From Candidatus Jidaibacter acanthamoeba (lineage in GTDB: Bacteria > Pseudomonadota > Alphaproteobacteria > Rickettsiales > Midichloriaceae): a stretch of DNA of 64,000 bases. Below the pieces are notes generated by a model that worked only from the letters and a program-made list of their open reading frames with translations, was not told where the DNA came from and ran no database searches. Location: NCBI RefSeq assembly GCF_000815465.1, contig NZ_JSWE01000206.1, positions 1 through 64,000 of the forward strand, given 5' to 3'. Positions 45,866-56,248 of the stretch are shown piece by piece. Position 1 is the first letter of the stretch. Every line of letters starts with the position of its first letter. Both the position numbers and the translations under genes were made by a program.

Positions 45866-46099
45866 TCAATGCTTATCAAAATTGCCGGTATTAATATTTT
45901 TTATAAACTTAAATCTAGGTTGCTCTTTATCCCTATAAACAATTTTTTCTTCAAACATAGAAAGAGGACGAACCCACAGGTTATAATCTCCGTATAAAGC
46001 TTGATAGATCACGTGCTTTTCAAGAGTTTCACTATGAATGCATACACCGAGCACTTGATAATAATTACCTTTAAAATGCTGATATAATCCTAATTGCAT
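45866..46099 (-). CDS. DUF1653 family protein
   Basis: A small 77-residue protein with the full DUF1653 pattern: GLYQHFKGNYYQVLGVCIHS, SETLEKHVIYQALYGDYNLW, WVRPLSMFEEKIV and PRFKFI. The family is widespread but has no firmly established function. It is monocistronic, on the opposite strand to corC, and not a shadow frame: the composition and the motif order match the family. The 109 bases between it and corC contain nothing I can name. Confidence 0.9.
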   Translation of the reverse strand: MQLGLYQHFKGNYYQVLGVCIHSETLEKHVIYQALYGDYNLWVRPLSMFEEKIVYRDKEQPRFKFIKNINTGNFDKH

Positions 46100-46150
46100 A
46101 AAATAAAAACCATAAGTTTACAGACATATTTTTTAATAAATATAAATTAT

Positions 46151-46177
46151 AAAAGCAATAAGAAACTTATTGCTTTT
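46151..46177 (-). terminator. Terminator of uvrA
   Basis: Perfect 12-bp stem (46151-46162 with 46166-46177) and three-base loop, 53 bases past the uvrA stop. On the minus strand it leads into ATAATTTATATTT. Confidence 0.7.
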
Positions 46178-46230
46178 AAAATTAAATAATTAACGGCTTT
46201 TTAGTATTCGATTATAAATAATAGTAAACT

Positions 46231-49143
46231 TTAAATATTAGTATTGGCATTTAAAGGGCTTCTACCGTTTACTAAATATGGTTTTAAATATCTGCCGGTA
46301 ACGCTTTGTTCGCACTTAACCACTTCCTCAGGAGTTCCGACCGCAACAACATTACCACCCTTATCACCACCATAGGGGCCAATATCAATGATATAATCCG
46401 CAGTTTTAATTACATCCAAGTTATGCTCAATAACAAGCACTGTATTTCCGGAATCAACCAGCTTATGTAAAACATCCAAAAGCTTCCTGATATCGTGAGT
46501 ATGTAATCCCGTAGTCGGTTCATCTAAGATATAAAGTGTTCTTCCCGTAGACTTACGCGAAAGCTCCTTAGCAAGTTTAACCCTTTGTGCTTCACCGCCT
46601 GATAGAGTCGTTGCCGATTGACCTACGCTCATATAACCTAATCCTACTTCTTTAAGCGCAGCAAGTTTTTCATAAATGAGCGGAACATTTTCAAAAAATA
46701 TAGCCGCATCTTCAACATTCATGTTTAGTATATCAGCAATGGACTTTCCTTTATATGTAATCTCTAATGTCTCTTTATTATATCTTGCGCCGTTACATTC
46801 CTCGCATTTAACATATACATCAGGTAAGAAGTGCATTTCAATCTTGATAACCCCGTCACCTTCACAGGATTCGCACCGGCCGCCTTTCACGTTGAAAGAG
46901 AACCTGCCCGGCTTATATCCTCTGATTTTGGCTTCCGGAAGTGAAGCGAACCAATCTCTGATTGGGGTAAAAGCCCCTGTATAAGTTGCCGGGTTCGATC
47001 TTGGCGTTCTACCGATTGGTGATTGATCGATTTCAATAATTTTATCTATATATTCAAGCCCTGTTATTTTATCATGCTCTCCCGGAGTTGCTTTAGCCCC
47101 ATGAAGTTTTTTGACGGCAGCTTTATATAAAGTATGGATAGTAAAGCTTGATTTTCCGCTTCCGGATACGCCGGTAACAGTAATAAAAGTACCGAGCGGA
47201 AAGCTAGCCGATATATTGTTAAGATTATTAGTTCTGGCTCCGGTTATCTCAATAAATTTATTAGGATGCCCGGGTCTTCTATTTTGCGGAACCGGGATAA
47301 ACTCTCTGCCTGAAAGATATTTTCCTGTAATACTTTCTTCAGCATGAGATACTTCAAGCGGAGTTCCGGCTGCAATTATTTTACCGCCGTGGATACCCGC
47401 ACCTAAACCTACGTCGACTATATAATCAGCACACATCATGGTATCTTCATCATGCTCGACTACGATAACCGTATTGCCGAGATCGCGTAAGTTGCGAAGA
47501 GTGTTGAGTAACCTTTCATTATCGCATTGGTGTAACCCGATAGAAGGCTCATCCAATACATAAAGTACGCCACTTAACCCGGAGCCGATTTGAGAAGCAA
47601 GCCTAATTCTTTGGCTTTCACCACCTGATAAGGTTCCCGATTCCCGATTTAGGGTAATATATTCCAAGCCTACATCATATAAAAATCCTAATCTTCTTCT
47701 TACTTCTTTTAAAGCGCGTTCTGCAATTTGCTTATGTGTAGAGCTTAATAAATTTTCAAGATTTTCAAACCATTTTATGGCATCGCTGATAGTGAGTTTA
47801 CATACTTCACCGATATTTTTGCCCCCGATTTTAACACATAACGATTCTTGTTTTAGCCTATAACCATTACAGGTACGACAAGCTTTGCTACTTTGGTATT
47901 TTCTGAGATCTTCCCTAATAAACTCACTCTCGGTTCTTAAAACTTTCTCTTCAAGATAAGGTATAATTCCTTCAAAAGGTTGAGTTATTTTAGAAGTTCT
48001 AAAGCCGTCATCATAAATAAAATCTATTTCTTCCTCCTTAGAACCATAGATGAGAACTTCCTGAATTTCGGGAGGTAGATCCTTGAAAGGCTTAAACATC
48101 GAAAACCCATAATGTTTGGCGATCGATTCCAAGGTCTGTTGATAGAATTTTGTTTCGCTTGTGCCGAATTTATAATTAACTTTATGCCAAGGGGCGATAG
48201 CACCTTCTTTTAAGCTAAGTTCAGGATGAGGGACAACTAAACTTGCATCAAAAAATACCTCCGATCCTAACCCGTCACATTTCGGGCACGCGCCATAAGG
48301 ACTATTAAAAGAGAAAATACGGGGTTCAATTTCCGTTAAAGTAAAACCTGAAATAGGGCAGGCAAACTTTTCAGAAAACACTATAACTTCACCCGGTTTA
48401 CGGTTACTTTCTTTGCCTTCCGGAATAGAAACAACTTCAACAAATAAAATTCCTTCACTTAGTTTTAGCCCTGTTTCAATGCTATCTGCCAGCCTATTGC
48501 CTAAATTTTCATCAATAACTAACCTATCAACTACTACTTCAACGTCATGTTTTTTATTTTTATCTAAAATCGGCAATTCATCAAATTCATAGAGTATCCC
48601 GTCAACTCTAAATCTATCATACCCTTGTTTTTTAAAGGTTAGAAAATCTTTTCTATGTTCACCTTTTTGTCCTTTAATTATCGGGGCTAAGATATATATT
48701 TTAGAATCTTGAGGTAGTTCTTTGATAATCTCGACCATTTGCGAAGATGTTTGTTTTTCAATCGGCTTGCCGGTTGCAGGAGAATAAGGTATCCCGATTC
48801 TGGCATATAACAGACGTAGATAATCATAAATTTCAGTTGCTGTAGAAACGGTGGAGCGCGGGTTTTTCGAAGTGGTCTTTTGATCAATAGCTATCGCCGG
48901 AGAGAGGCCGGTTATCGATTCGATATCAGGCTTATTTTGCAGTTCAAGAAACTGCCTTGCGTATGCGGATAAGCTTTCTACGTATCTTCTTTGGCCTTCT
49001 GCATAAATGGTATCAAATGCGAGAGAAGATTTCCCCGAGCCACTGACTCCGGTGATTACAACCAACTGATTTCTTGGGATATCAACACTAACATTCTTTA
49101 AGTTATGCTCTTTAGCGCCTTTTACTGAAATAAACCCTTCCAT
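46231..49143 (-). CDS. uvrA: Excinuclease ABC subunit A
   Basis: DNA-damage recognition ATPase of nucleotide excision repair. Two ABC domains are visible, with Walker [21 protein letters not shown] (from 33) and a second [17 protein letters not shown], and signatures [13 protein letters not shown] and [12 protein letters not shown]. Zinc motifs CPKCDGLG and CESCEGDG ... CEECNG are intact. Length 970 is slightly over the usual 940. It has a good promoter (49180-49207) and a terminator, so it is monocistronic. Confidence 0.98.
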   Translation of the reverse strand: MEGFISVKGAKEHNLKNVSVDIPRNQLVVITGVSGSGKSSLAFDTIYAEGQRRYVESLSAYARQFLELQNKPDIESITGLSPAIAIDQKTTSKNPRSTVSTATEIYDYLRLLYARIGIPYSPATGKPIEKQTSSQMVEIIKELPQDSKIYILAPIIKGQKGEHRKDFLTFKKQGYDRFRVDGILYEFDELPILDKNKKHDVEVVVDRLVIDENLGNRLADSIETGLKLSEGILFVEVVSIPEGKESNRKPGEVIVFSEKFACPISGFTLTEIEPRIFSFNSPYGACPKCDGLGSEVFFDASLVVPHPELSLKEGAIAPWHKVNYKFGTSETKFYQQTLESIAKHYGFSMFKPFKDLPPEIQEVLIYGSKEEEIDFIYDDGFRTSKITQPFEGIIPYLEEKVLRTESEFIREDLRKYQSSKACRTCNGYRLKQESLCVKIGGKNIGEVCKLTISDAIKWFENLENLLSSTHKQIAERALKEVRRRLGFLYDVGLEYITLNRESGTLSGGESQRIRLASQIGSGLSGVLYVLDEPSIGLHQCDNERLLNTLRNLRDLGNTVIVVEHDEDTMMCADYIVDVGLGAGIHGGKIIAAGTPLEVSHAEESITGKYLSGREFIPVPQNRRPGHPNKFIEITGARTNNLNNISASFPLGTFITVTGVSGSGKSSFTIHTLYKAAVKKLHGAKATPGEHDKITGLEYIDKIIEIDQSPIGRTPRSNPATYTGAFTPIRDWFASLPEAKIRGYKPGRFSFNVKGGRCESCEGDGVIKIEMHFLPDVYVKCEECNGARYNKETLEITYKGKSIADILNMNVEDAAIFFENVPLIYEKLAALKEVGLGYMSVGQSATTLSGGEAQRVKLAKELSRKSTGRTLYILDEPTTGLHTHDIRKLLDVLHKLVDSGNTVLVIEHNLDVIKTADYIIDIGPYGGDKGGNVVAVGTPEEVVKCEQSVTGRYLKPYLVNGRSPLNANTNI

Positions 49144-49179
49144 TGCAACTAACCCTCAAAGTAATTTTTTAAGACTGTG

Positions 49180-49207
49180 ATTATATACACTACTTCATCA
49201 TATTCAA
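49180..49207 (-). promoter_or_regulatory. Sigma-70 promoter of uvrA
   Basis: TTGAAT (49202-49207) and a perfect TATAAT (49180-49185), 16 bases apart on the minus strand. Transcription would start near 49172, 29 bases before the ATG. No LexA-like palindrome was seen nearby. Confidence 0.65.
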
Positions 49208-49381
49208 CTGTTTAGAAAATGTTTATAATTTAAAAGAGTTAATCTTTATTTAAAACATTTTATCAACACAATATTAATGATTGTTTGCTCAATTTGTAAA
49301 TAGAAAATGAAGTAAGGTAACGGTAAAATTTTTTACTCAAACTTTTTAATATTGGTATTATGAAATAATTTATAAAGCATT
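49208..49381. other. AT-rich intergenic region, no gene seen
   Basis: This stretch lies upstream of the uvrA promoter and ahead of a possible small frame at 49382. No clear repeat, RNA fold or promoter could be supported. Confidence 0.4.
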
Positions 49382-49456
49382 ATGAAAAAACTTAGTGAAA
49401 CTTTAATAATACTTCTATATATAACTTTCACATTAATTAAACTGTTAAGCAAATAG
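49382..49456 (+). CDS. Possible 24-residue membrane peptide
   Basis: An ATG-started frame reads MKKLSETLIILLYITFTLIK and ends LLSK. It is one hydrophobic helix with Lys at both ends, the form of many bacterial small membrane proteins. It ends 4 bases before the next gene. There is no clear ribosome-binding site, and AT-rich DNA often yields such frames by chance. Confidence 0.25.
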   Translation: MKKLSETLIILLYITFTLIKLLSK

Positions 49457-49460
49457 ATAT

Positions 49461-49985
49461 ATGAAAGATTCAACTTTTAGCTTTCCGGAGCATTTTTTTA
49501 CACAATATGTTTATAGTGAAGCATATCATTTATCAATAGATACGAAAAACTTTCAGCTATATATCGGCAGAAGAGAAGACATCACTAATCTCATCTTAAA
49601 AAAAGACCAGGAAGAAAGAGAAGAAAGTCAAAGAATTATTGAGCGAAATCAACAAATCATTGAAGAAAATCAAAGAGCTCTCAATGAAAAAAAAGAAAAT
49701 TATAAGAGGTTATTAGATAGGTTTAATGTCGGGCAAAATGCAGCAGGCTTTAATTCCACGGCACATTATGTATTTAATGCTTCTCAAGCTGTAGAATGGG
49801 ATCCTAGTATTAAATTTTTACAACTAATGGATGAGAATGAAAAACCTAGTTTTGTCTCAAGAATAAAAAGAGCAAGGGAAGAAAAGGAGAACATAGAACC
49901 AAAAGATAATAGAGCTGAACGTGTTGAGAAAAGGGATGAGAGAGGTAGTAACCATGATAGTAAAAGACTTTGTGTTACTAGATAA
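49461..49985 (+). CDS. Coiled-coil protein with basic C-terminus, unknown function
   Basis: The 174-residue protein has an aromatic-rich N-terminus (FPEHFFTQYVYSEAYHL), a coiled coil from about 45 to 90 (EEREESQRIIERNQQIIEEN), a middle Ala/Asn segment and a basic, charged tail. The tail holds RIKRARE (134-140) followed by KENIEP (142-147) and ends SKRLCVTR. There is no signal peptide or membrane segment. The composition suits a secreted effector that might act in the host, but I recognise no family; function is unknown. Confidence 0.7.
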   Translation: MKDSTFSFPEHFFTQYVYSEAYHLSIDTKNFQLYIGRREDITNLILKKDQEEREESQRIIERNQQIIEENQRALNEKKENYKRLLDRFNVGQNAAGFNSTAHYVFNASQAVEWDPSIKFLQLMDENEKPSFVSRIKRAREEKENIEPKDNRAERVEKRDERGSNHDSKRLCVTR

Positions 49986-50088
49986 CATGAAATTACTCAT
50001 ACTTTATGCAATATAAGTTTACTAATCTTGCATTTTAGCATTTATAAATATAAAATGATTGCTTTGAATTAAGTATAAAGAGTTAGTT

Positions 50089-50568
50089 ATGTCGGATAAG
50101 TTTCCAATTACCCCTGAAGGATATGAAAAATTAAACCAAGAATTAACTAAGCTAAAGTCTGTTGAGCGGCCTGCTGTAATTATTGCGATTGCTGAAGCGA
50201 GAGCACATGGCGATTTATCTGAGAATGCGGAATACAGTGCGGCAAGAGAGAAGCAGGGGTTTATTGAAGCAAAGCTTGCTGATTTGGAAAGTAAGTTGTC
50301 GAGAGCGGAAATTATTGATGTTAAATCTTTAAGTGGTGATAAAGTAGTTTTCGGTGCAACGGTTACGCTGGTTGATGAAGATACTGAAGAAGAAGTGGTT
50401 TACAGAATTGTAAGTGATATTGAAGCTGATATTTCAAAAGGAGCTATTTCATTTTCTTCGCCGGTAGCTAAAGCATTATTGGGTAGAAATAAGGGCGAAA
50501 CAGTAGAGGTTTATACTCCTAAAGGCTTGAAATATTATGAAATACTAGATGTTCAATTTATTTCTTAA
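50089..50568 (+). CDS. greA: Transcription elongation factor GreA
   Basis: Rescues backtracked RNA polymerase by stimulating transcript cleavage. The N-terminal coiled coil has [20 protein letters not shown] and the tip residues in [20 protein letters not shown], with the acidic pair. The C-terminal FKBP-like domain ends [20 protein letters not shown]. Length 159 is typical. A tRNA-Arg gene begins 12 bases after its stop. Confidence 0.97.
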   Translation: MSDKFPITPEGYEKLNQELTKLKSVERPAVIIAIAEARAHGDLSENAEYSAAREKQGFIEAKLADLESKLSRAEIIDVKSLSGDKVVFGATVTLVDEDTEEEVVYRIVSDIEADISKGAISFSSPVAKALLGRNKGETVEVYTPKGLKYYEILDVQFIS

Positions 50569-50579
50569 AAAGTTTATAA

Positions 50580-50656
50580 GCATTCGTAGCTCAGCTGGAT
50601 AGAGCGTTGCCCTCCGGAGGCAAAGGTCGTGGGTTCAAATCCCTCCGAATGCGCCA
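50580..50656 (+). tRNA. tRNA-Arg, anticodon CCG
   Basis: Cloverleaf read by eye: acceptor GCATTCG/CGAATGC, D stem GCTC/GAGC, anticodon stem TTGCC/GGCAA with loop CTCCGGA (anticodon CCG, for CGG), T arm GTGGG-TTCAAAT-CCCTC, discriminator G and an encoded CCA at 50654-50656. The second pair of the T stem is T opposite T, a mismatch. Confidence 0.93.
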
Positions 50657-50818
50657 TCTTTTTAATAGTTAGTTGTTAACCTTTTATTAATCCTTAAAGA
50701 GTATCCTTTTAAAGAAGTAGCTTCTTTTATAGTGAGTATATCCGGAAAGAAAGCTTTGTTGAGAAGACGAGCGAGTAATCTCGGCAATCACTTCGGAAAA
50801 GTAGATAGGGTAAGATGT

Positions 50819-51415
50819 ATGCAGTACGAAAAAATAGAAATAGTAAGAAGTATTTTAGTTTTAATGCTAATAATTGCTTCTTTTATTGCGGCAAAAAGAT
50901 ATAAGAATATTCCCTTTTTAAAGTATTCCCTTTATTGGGTTGCTATATTTGTATTTTTCGGACTTATTTATACTTTTAAAAATGCAGCATTTGAAGTTAA
51001 AGAAAAAATGGCTGCTGAGCTTATACCAGGGTATGCAGTCAGTAGTGGGGGGCAAATGGTAGTTAAAAAAGCTGATAACGGGCATTTTTACCTATATCTT
51101 AATTTAAACGGAAAAACAGTTAGGTTTATGGTTGATACAGGTGCAACCAACGTTTCAATTTCTAAAAACTTAGCTCAAGAAATCGGAATTAATACAGAGA
51201 ACTTGAAATTTATATATACTGCTTATACGGCAAATGGGGTGATAAGAACAGCTAATGCGATAGTTAGGGAAATTGAATTAGGTGATTTTAAATTAAATAA
51301 TTTTACAGTAAGTGTTAGTGATTATGATGAAACTATCCCTCTGCTCGGTATGTCATTCTTAAATAAATTTAAATCATATGAATTTCGGGGTGATAGCCTT
51401 TATCTTAAATACTAA
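50819..51415 (+). CDS. Membrane-anchored retropepsin-like aspartic protease
   Basis: Retroviral-type aspartic protease of the bacterial TIGR02281-like group. Two membrane segments (about 8-25 and 35-50) precede a periplasmic protease domain with the active-site motif FMVDTGATNVSISKNLA and the later flap and core segment VSDYDETIPLLGMSFLNKF. I chose the ATG at 50819 since it starts just before the first membrane segment. The GTG at 50732 would add 29 basic residues. Substrates are unknown; it would work as a homodimer. Confidence 0.88.
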   Translation: MQYEKIEIVRSILVLMLIIASFIAAKRYKNIPFLKYSLYWVAIFVFFGLIYTFKNAAFEVKEKMAAELIPGYAVSSGGQMVVKKADNGHFYLYLNLNGKTVRFMVDTGATNVSISKNLAQEIGINTENLKFIYTAYTANGVIRTANAIVREIELGDFKLNNFTVSVSDYDETIPLLGMSFLNKFKSYEFRGDSLYLKY

Positions 51416-51476
51416 TTTATTTTATTTAAATTATTTAGTAACATATTTACAGTATAATTGTTTAACAGCGTAGCTT

Positions 51477-54038
51477 GTGTTTAAATTGAGCAAAATAATT
51501 GCTATATTACTTTTACTAACTTTTGCTTTGGAACTAAAAGCTCAAAGTCAGGAACCTTCCGACACATTAGCACAAGAGGTGAAAGATAATGATTCCCACT
51601 ATATCTCAGTTAAGCAACAGCCGTTTAAAGCAACAATAGAAATTCCCTTTAAAAAGGACTCGGCAGTAGCAGCCTACATAAGAGGGAATAAGCTTTGGAT
51701 AATATTTGATGAATATAAAAAATTTAATTATGATGAATTTGGATTAAAGAATAATAATTCTACGTTTAATAAAGATAATTATTGGGTCAAATCTTTAAGC
51801 CAACAAGAGTTAGATCATAATAATACTTTTTTAGTATTGGATCTGTTTACAATATTCACAAAAACTCCACAAATAAAACTTACCAAAAATGATGAAAATT
51901 GGATCTTTGAAATAAGTGAAAATATATCACAGTCGACTCCCGATATAAAGGTGGAAAGTAAACCCTATGAGCTTCCTTTTTCCAGGGTTGAAATAGAGGT
52001 GGGAGAAAGCATTAATGCTATAGATTTTATTGACCCGTTTGTCGGGGATAACTTATTAATAGTACCTATGAAAAGCTTTAAGCAAGTATCTAAGGAAAGG
52101 AGATTTGTTGATTTTAATATATTTAAATCAATTCAAGGAGTTGCTATACGGAAAATTTCCGATGAAGTATCTTATAGTGCAAACGGTGATGTGTTATATA
52201 TTAGCTCTGATGATATTACGACGCTCTCGGCAAAAGTTATTCCGCCGAAATCAAAGGTTATTAAGCCTCTGCTTATTGATAAATTATCAGAATTAACCAG
52301 CCATGAGAAAGGTATTATAAATTTACATCCCTATGTAGTTAAAGATGCAAATTTTAATTATGAAAATTATAAATTGATGCATGGGTTCGATGGGTTAAAT
52401 AAAGACGAAAATGCAGCGGCTTATACTAAGCTCGCTTTACTTTATTTAGCAAATGACCTTTATAAAGAAGCTAACCTCATGCTCAAAATTATTAAGCAAA
52501 GTAATTATGAGTATTCGTGTAACTATAAAGTTCAGTTATTAGAAGTAATCATAAATTTCATGAATAAAAGATATGACGATGCCTTTATAGTAGTTAAATC
52601 TATAGATACTGCCGACATACCTATTAATTTCAGAGATGAAATCAGATTTTGGCAGTCACTTATTGCTTATGCATCAGGTAACACTAAAGACTATATATTA
52701 AGTAACCGGGTGGGTAGCTTATTCGAAAATACATCGCTTAATTTTTTATCAGGGTATACTCCCAATATAATTACGGAATTAGCTATAGTTACAATTGATA
52801 ATAAAGTGGCAAACAAGCAATTTAAGGTAGCTGAGCAAATTGTAAATTCAGCTCTCGATACTAAAGGTATAAGCGAGCATTTAAAGAATAGATTAAATTA
52901 TATTACCGCAAAATACTATCTCTCACAAAATCAGGAAAAAGTAGCTAATCCGTATTTAGATGAATGTATTGCAAATGTATTTGATACATTGAATCGAACT
53001 TTGTGCAGATTTGAGAAAGTAAAATATCAACTTGACCATTCAAAGATAAATCCTGAAGAAGCAATTGATGTGCTTGATAAGTTGACTTATATTTGGCGCG
53101 GAGATCAGCTTGAAATAGATATATTGGATTACTTAGGGAATCTTTATAATAAAAATGATAAGTATATAGAAGCATTAAAAACGTGGAATAAAATTGTTAA
53201 ATATTACCCGAACTCGAATAATACTATGGTAGTCCAACGCAATATGAGTGAAACATTTATCAAATTCTTCCTCAATAGCGGAGATGAAAAAATGGCTCCG
53301 TTGGAAGTTTTAGCAATCTTCTATGAATTTAAGGATTTAATTCCGCTTGGAGATACCGGAGATAAGATAATATCTAAGTTTATTGATAACTTAATAAGGC
53401 TTGATTTACTGGATAGGGCGGCGGCAATTTTGAATTACCAGGTTTTAAACAGGTTAACGGGTTTAGAAAGGGAAGAGGCAATTAATAAGCTGGCTAAGAT
53501 AGACATAAATAATCTGAAACCTGAATTAGCTTTAGAAGTTTTAGCATTGGGTGATAAAGATTTTCCTATGGTAAATGCATTGGTTGAAAGAAAATATATT
53601 AAGGCTGAAGCTTTATATTTAACCCGCAATTATAATCAGGCTCTAGATGACCTTAAGGATGACTATTCACAAAGAGCCGATGATATAAAAGCTAATATAT
53701 ATTGGGATTTGCAATATTGGAGCGAATTCAACAACTATTCGGAACCTTATTTATATTCAATAATAAATAAAAAAGATCAGCTTTCTGAAGAAGAAGTAAA
53801 AAGAGTTTTAAAGCAGGCTGTCTCCTATATCGTAACGGAGAGAAAGGACTTGCTTGCAGAGTTATATAAAAACTTTAAAGATCGCATGCCACTCAATACC
53901 GCATATGCAAATGTGCTGAAAATTCTTTCCGAGGCATTGCTTACCAAACCGGGTAATGGTATTATAGGTGCGCAAGATATTGCTAACTATAAAGCAATAG
54001 TTGATAACTTAGTACAACCTTCGGGGACATTAAAATAA
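51477..54038 (+). CDS. Exported TPR-like protein of unknown function, 853 residues
   Basis: A signal peptide (about 1-22, ending LKAQS) starts at a GTG at 51477. The N-terminal third is beta-rich (PFKATIEIPFKKDSAVAAYI, WIIFDEYKKFNYD), resembling an AMIN-like domain. The rest is helical with TPR-like pairs (AAYTKLALLYLANDLYKEAN, DYLGNLYNKNDKYIEALKTW). It is likely a periplasmic scaffold or assembly protein. It overlaps kdsB by one base (TAATG), so translation is coupled. I do not know the family; a link to LPS through kdsB is only positional. Confidence 0.8.
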   Translation: MFKLSKIIAILLLLTFALELKAQSQEPSDTLAQEVKDNDSHYISVKQQPFKATIEIPFKKDSAVAAYIRGNKLWIIFDEYKKFNYDEFGLKNNNSTFNKDNYWVKSLSQQELDHNNTFLVLDLFTIFTKTPQIKLTKNDENWIFEISENISQSTPDIKVESKPYELPFSRVEIEVGESINAIDFIDPFVGDNLLIVPMKSFKQVSKERRFVDFNIFKSIQGVAIRKISDEVSYSANGDVLYISSDDITTLSAKVIPPKSKVIKPLLIDKLSELTSHEKGIINLHPYVVKDANFNYENYKLMHGFDGLNKDENAAAYTKLALLYLANDLYKEANLMLKIIKQSNYEYSCNYKVQLLEVIINFMNKRYDDAFIVVKSIDTADIPINFRDEIRFWQSLIAYASGNTKDYILSNRVGSLFENTSLNFLSGYTPNIITELAIVTIDNKVANKQFKVAEQIVNSALDTKGISEHLKNRLNYITAKYYLSQNQEKVANPYLDECIANVFDTLNRTLCRFEKVKYQLDHSKINPEEAIDVLDKLTYIWRGDQLEIDILDYLGNLYNKNDKYIEALKTWNKIVKYYPNSNNTMVVQRNMSETFIKFFLNSGDEKMAPLEVLAIFYEFKDLIPLGDTGDKIISKFIDNLIRLDLLDRAAAILNYQVLNRLTGLEREEAINKLAKIDINNLKPELALEVLALGDKDFPMVNALVERKYIKAEALYLTRNYNQALDDLKDDYSQRADDIKANIYWDLQYWSEFNNYSEPYLYSIINKKDQLSEEEVKRVLKQAVSYIVTERKDLLAELYKNFKDRMPLNTAYANVLKILSEALLTKPGNGIIGAQDIANYKAIVDNLVQPSGTLK

Positions 54039-54760
54039 TGAGTAAAAACTCTATAATTATTATTCCGGCACGTTTAGCTTCCACAAGATTACCGAACAAA
54101 CCGTTGCTTGATATCGCCGGCAAGCCTATGATAATAAGAGTTGTCGAACAAGCGCAAAAATCCGGAGTAGGGGAAGTAGTAGTAGCCTGCGGTGACCAGC
54201 AGATTTTTGATCTGGTTGAAGCACATAGTTTTAGTGCAGTAATGACGGATCCGAACCTTGCAAGCGGGAGTGACAGAGTTTATGCTGCTTACAAGCAATT
54301 AAATCTAAAACATGAATTTATAATTAACTTACAAGGAGATCTGCCGACGGTTTCGCCTGAGTTAATAATTAAAATAAATGACGATTTAATTAGCTCAAAA
54401 GCTGATATAGCAACTGCTGCTGCTAAAATTACCGATGCAGAAGAAAAGCATAACCCTAATGTAGCTAAAGCAGTTATCGGGTTTAATATGAGAGCTTTAT
54501 ATTTTACCAGAAGTGCCTGCCCTTGGGGAGAGGGGGATTTATATCATCATATCGGCATTTACGGGTATAAGAAGGAAGTTCTTGAACGGTATGTTAACTT
54601 TCCGCCTTCGCCTTTAGAGAAGAGGGAAAGACTTGAGCAATTGAGAGCATTGGAGAACGGACTTTCGATAAGTGTAAGTGTTGTTGATTCAATTCCGATT
54701 GGAGTGGATACTAAAGAAGACCTGGAAGCGGCAAGAAAGGTATATATAAACAGAAATTAA
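54038..54760 (+). CDS. kdsB: 3-deoxy-manno-octulosonate cytidylyltransferase
   Basis: Activates Kdo to CMP-Kdo for LPS inner-core synthesis. It begins IIIIPARLASTRLPNKPLLD and has ASGSDRVYAAYKQL, INLQGDLPTVSPELI and YHHIGIYGYKKEVLERYVN. Length 240 is typical. The ATG overlaps the stop of the TPR gene. Its presence, with the PagL-like enzyme at 24125, argues for a Kdo-containing LPS, in contrast to Anaplasmataceae, which have lost it. Confidence 0.95.
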   Translation: MSKNSIIIIPARLASTRLPNKPLLDIAGKPMIIRVVEQAQKSGVGEVVVACGDQQIFDLVEAHSFSAVMTDPNLASGSDRVYAAYKQLNLKHEFIINLQGDLPTVSPELIIKINDDLISSKADIATAAAKITDAEEKHNPNVAKAVIGFNMRALYFTRSACPWGEGDLYHHIGIYGYKKEVLERYVNFPPSPLEKRERLEQLRALENGLSISVSVVDSIPIGVDTKEDLEAARKVYINRN

Positions 54761-55004
54761 ACTTGAATTATATTGATTATAACTTTTAAGTTTGGTAAAA
54801 TGCATAAAAGCCAAGGCTGGTTGAAAAAATCAATTCTTAATTTTATGATACGATTCTTAAAAATTATAAATTCTTTTGCTTCTATATATGGAAGCAATCC
54901 ATGTATTAAGGCTCTCTGTTGCTAGCTATAGCTGGCATATTTCTTCTTTTCAAATTTATAAAAATTAAATTTTTCGTATTAATTAATAAGCATGAGGGTA
55001 AACC

Positions 55005-56231
55005 ATGTGTGTACAGCATTTTTTAAAATCAAAAAGAAAGCCTAACGGGGCTCTTATTTATTTTATTGCAATTATTCTAGGTATTATAAGCGGTTTTTCA
55101 TATTTCCCTTTTCTGCAAAGCATGGGGCTATTTATTTCAGATGTTTTCATTAGAATTTTTAAATGTATTAGCCTGCCTATTATTGCGCTTTCCATCATTG
55201 TTACTTTATCCCAATATAATACAGGTGATAAAATGAAAGGAATATGGCAAAGAACGCTTTTTTATACAATAAGCACAACAATTATTGCTGCAAGTGTTGC
55301 ATGTGCCTTATATCTGCTTATCTCGCCCTCAAGCATTAACACAGCAAATTTTGATCCCGGTTATTTACCAACTGCACTTCCAAAGAGCAGTTATGCAAGT
55401 TACTTGATCAACCTAATCCCCTCCAATATTTTTTCTCCGTTTTTAGAACATCAGGTAATGGCAGTACTTTTGGTCAGTATGATCAGCGGTATTGCCATTC
55501 GGTACATACCTGATCAAGAATCATGTAATACGATTACTAATTTCTTCAAGGGAGCGCATGGTATATTTCTTGTTATAACGGGTTGGATAGTAAAAATTAT
55601 CCCGATTGCTCTGTTCGGGTTTATAACCACAACTGTCGTGCAGCTCAGGAACGGGGTTAATATTAGCGGCCTTGGCGGGTATTTATCCGTGATTGTGCTT
55701 GCAAACATAGTTCAAGGTTTAGTGATTTTGCCTGCATTTTTATATATTAACAAAATAAAGCCGTTTCAGACCTTGCAAGGAATGTTGCCGGCTCTGTCAG
55801 TAGCATTTTTTTCAAAGTCATCTGCCGGAGCACTACCGGTGACTATGGCAACCATTGAGCGCAATTTAGGGGTGTCACCTAAGATAAGTAGAGTTGTGCT
55901 GCCGCTCTGTACCTCAATTAATATGAACGGATGTGCTGCTTTTATTTTTACAACCGTAATTTACCTGATGCAGAATAATGGTATAGAGATTAGCTTTGTT
56001 ACAATGGTGATATGGGTTTTTATTGCTACCGTTGCTGCAATTGGTAATGCAGGTGTGCCGATGGGATGTTTTTTTCTCAGTGCAAGTTTGCTGACTGGTA
56101 TGGATATTCCAATTGTACTGCTTGGGCTAATTCTACCGTTTTATAGCATTATAGATATGATAGAAACTGCTTTAAATGTTTGGTCTGATTCTTGTATTAC
56201 TAAAGTAATTGATGATAAAACCAAACTTTAA
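55005..56231 (+). CDS. Dicarboxylate/amino acid:cation symporter (DAACS family)
   Basis: Secondary transporter for C4-dicarboxylates or acidic amino acids driven by Na+ or H+. About eight membrane segments are visible. The substrate region has AFFSKSSAGALPVTMATIE, CTSINMNGCAAFIFTTVIY and GNAGVPMGCFFLSASLLTGM, typical of the family. A GAGGG site precedes the ATG. The length is 408. An intracellular symbiont could use it to take up host glutamate, aspartate or succinate; the specific substrate is not determined. Confidence 0.92.
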   Translation: MCVQHFLKSKRKPNGALIYFIAIILGIISGFSYFPFLQSMGLFISDVFIRIFKCISLPIIALSIIVTLSQYNTGDKMKGIWQRTLFYTISTTIIAASVACALYLLISPSSINTANFDPGYLPTALPKSSYASYLINLIPSNIFSPFLEHQVMAVLLVSMISGIAIRYIPDQESCNTITNFFKGAHGIFLVITGWIVKIIPIALFGFITTTVVQLRNGVNISGLGGYLSVIVLANIVQGLVILPAFLYINKIKPFQTLQGMLPALSVAFFSKSSAGALPVTMATIERNLGVSPKISRVVLPLCTSINMNGCAAFIFTTVIYLMQNNGIEISFVTMVIWVFIATVAAIGNAGVPMGCFFLSASLLTGMDIPIVLLGLILPFYSIIDMIETALNVWSDSCITKVIDDKTKL

Positions 56232-56248
56232 TTCAGCGTAATTTTTCT

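Noticed and set aside
45704-45997. Plus-strand frame of 97 codons after corC
   Set aside because: Overlaps the corC 3' end and the opposite DUF1653 gene, which has a full family match; hydrophobic AT-rich translation.
54847-54927. Short plus-strand frame between kdsB and the symporter
   Set aside because: No start signal, no family features; expected by chance.
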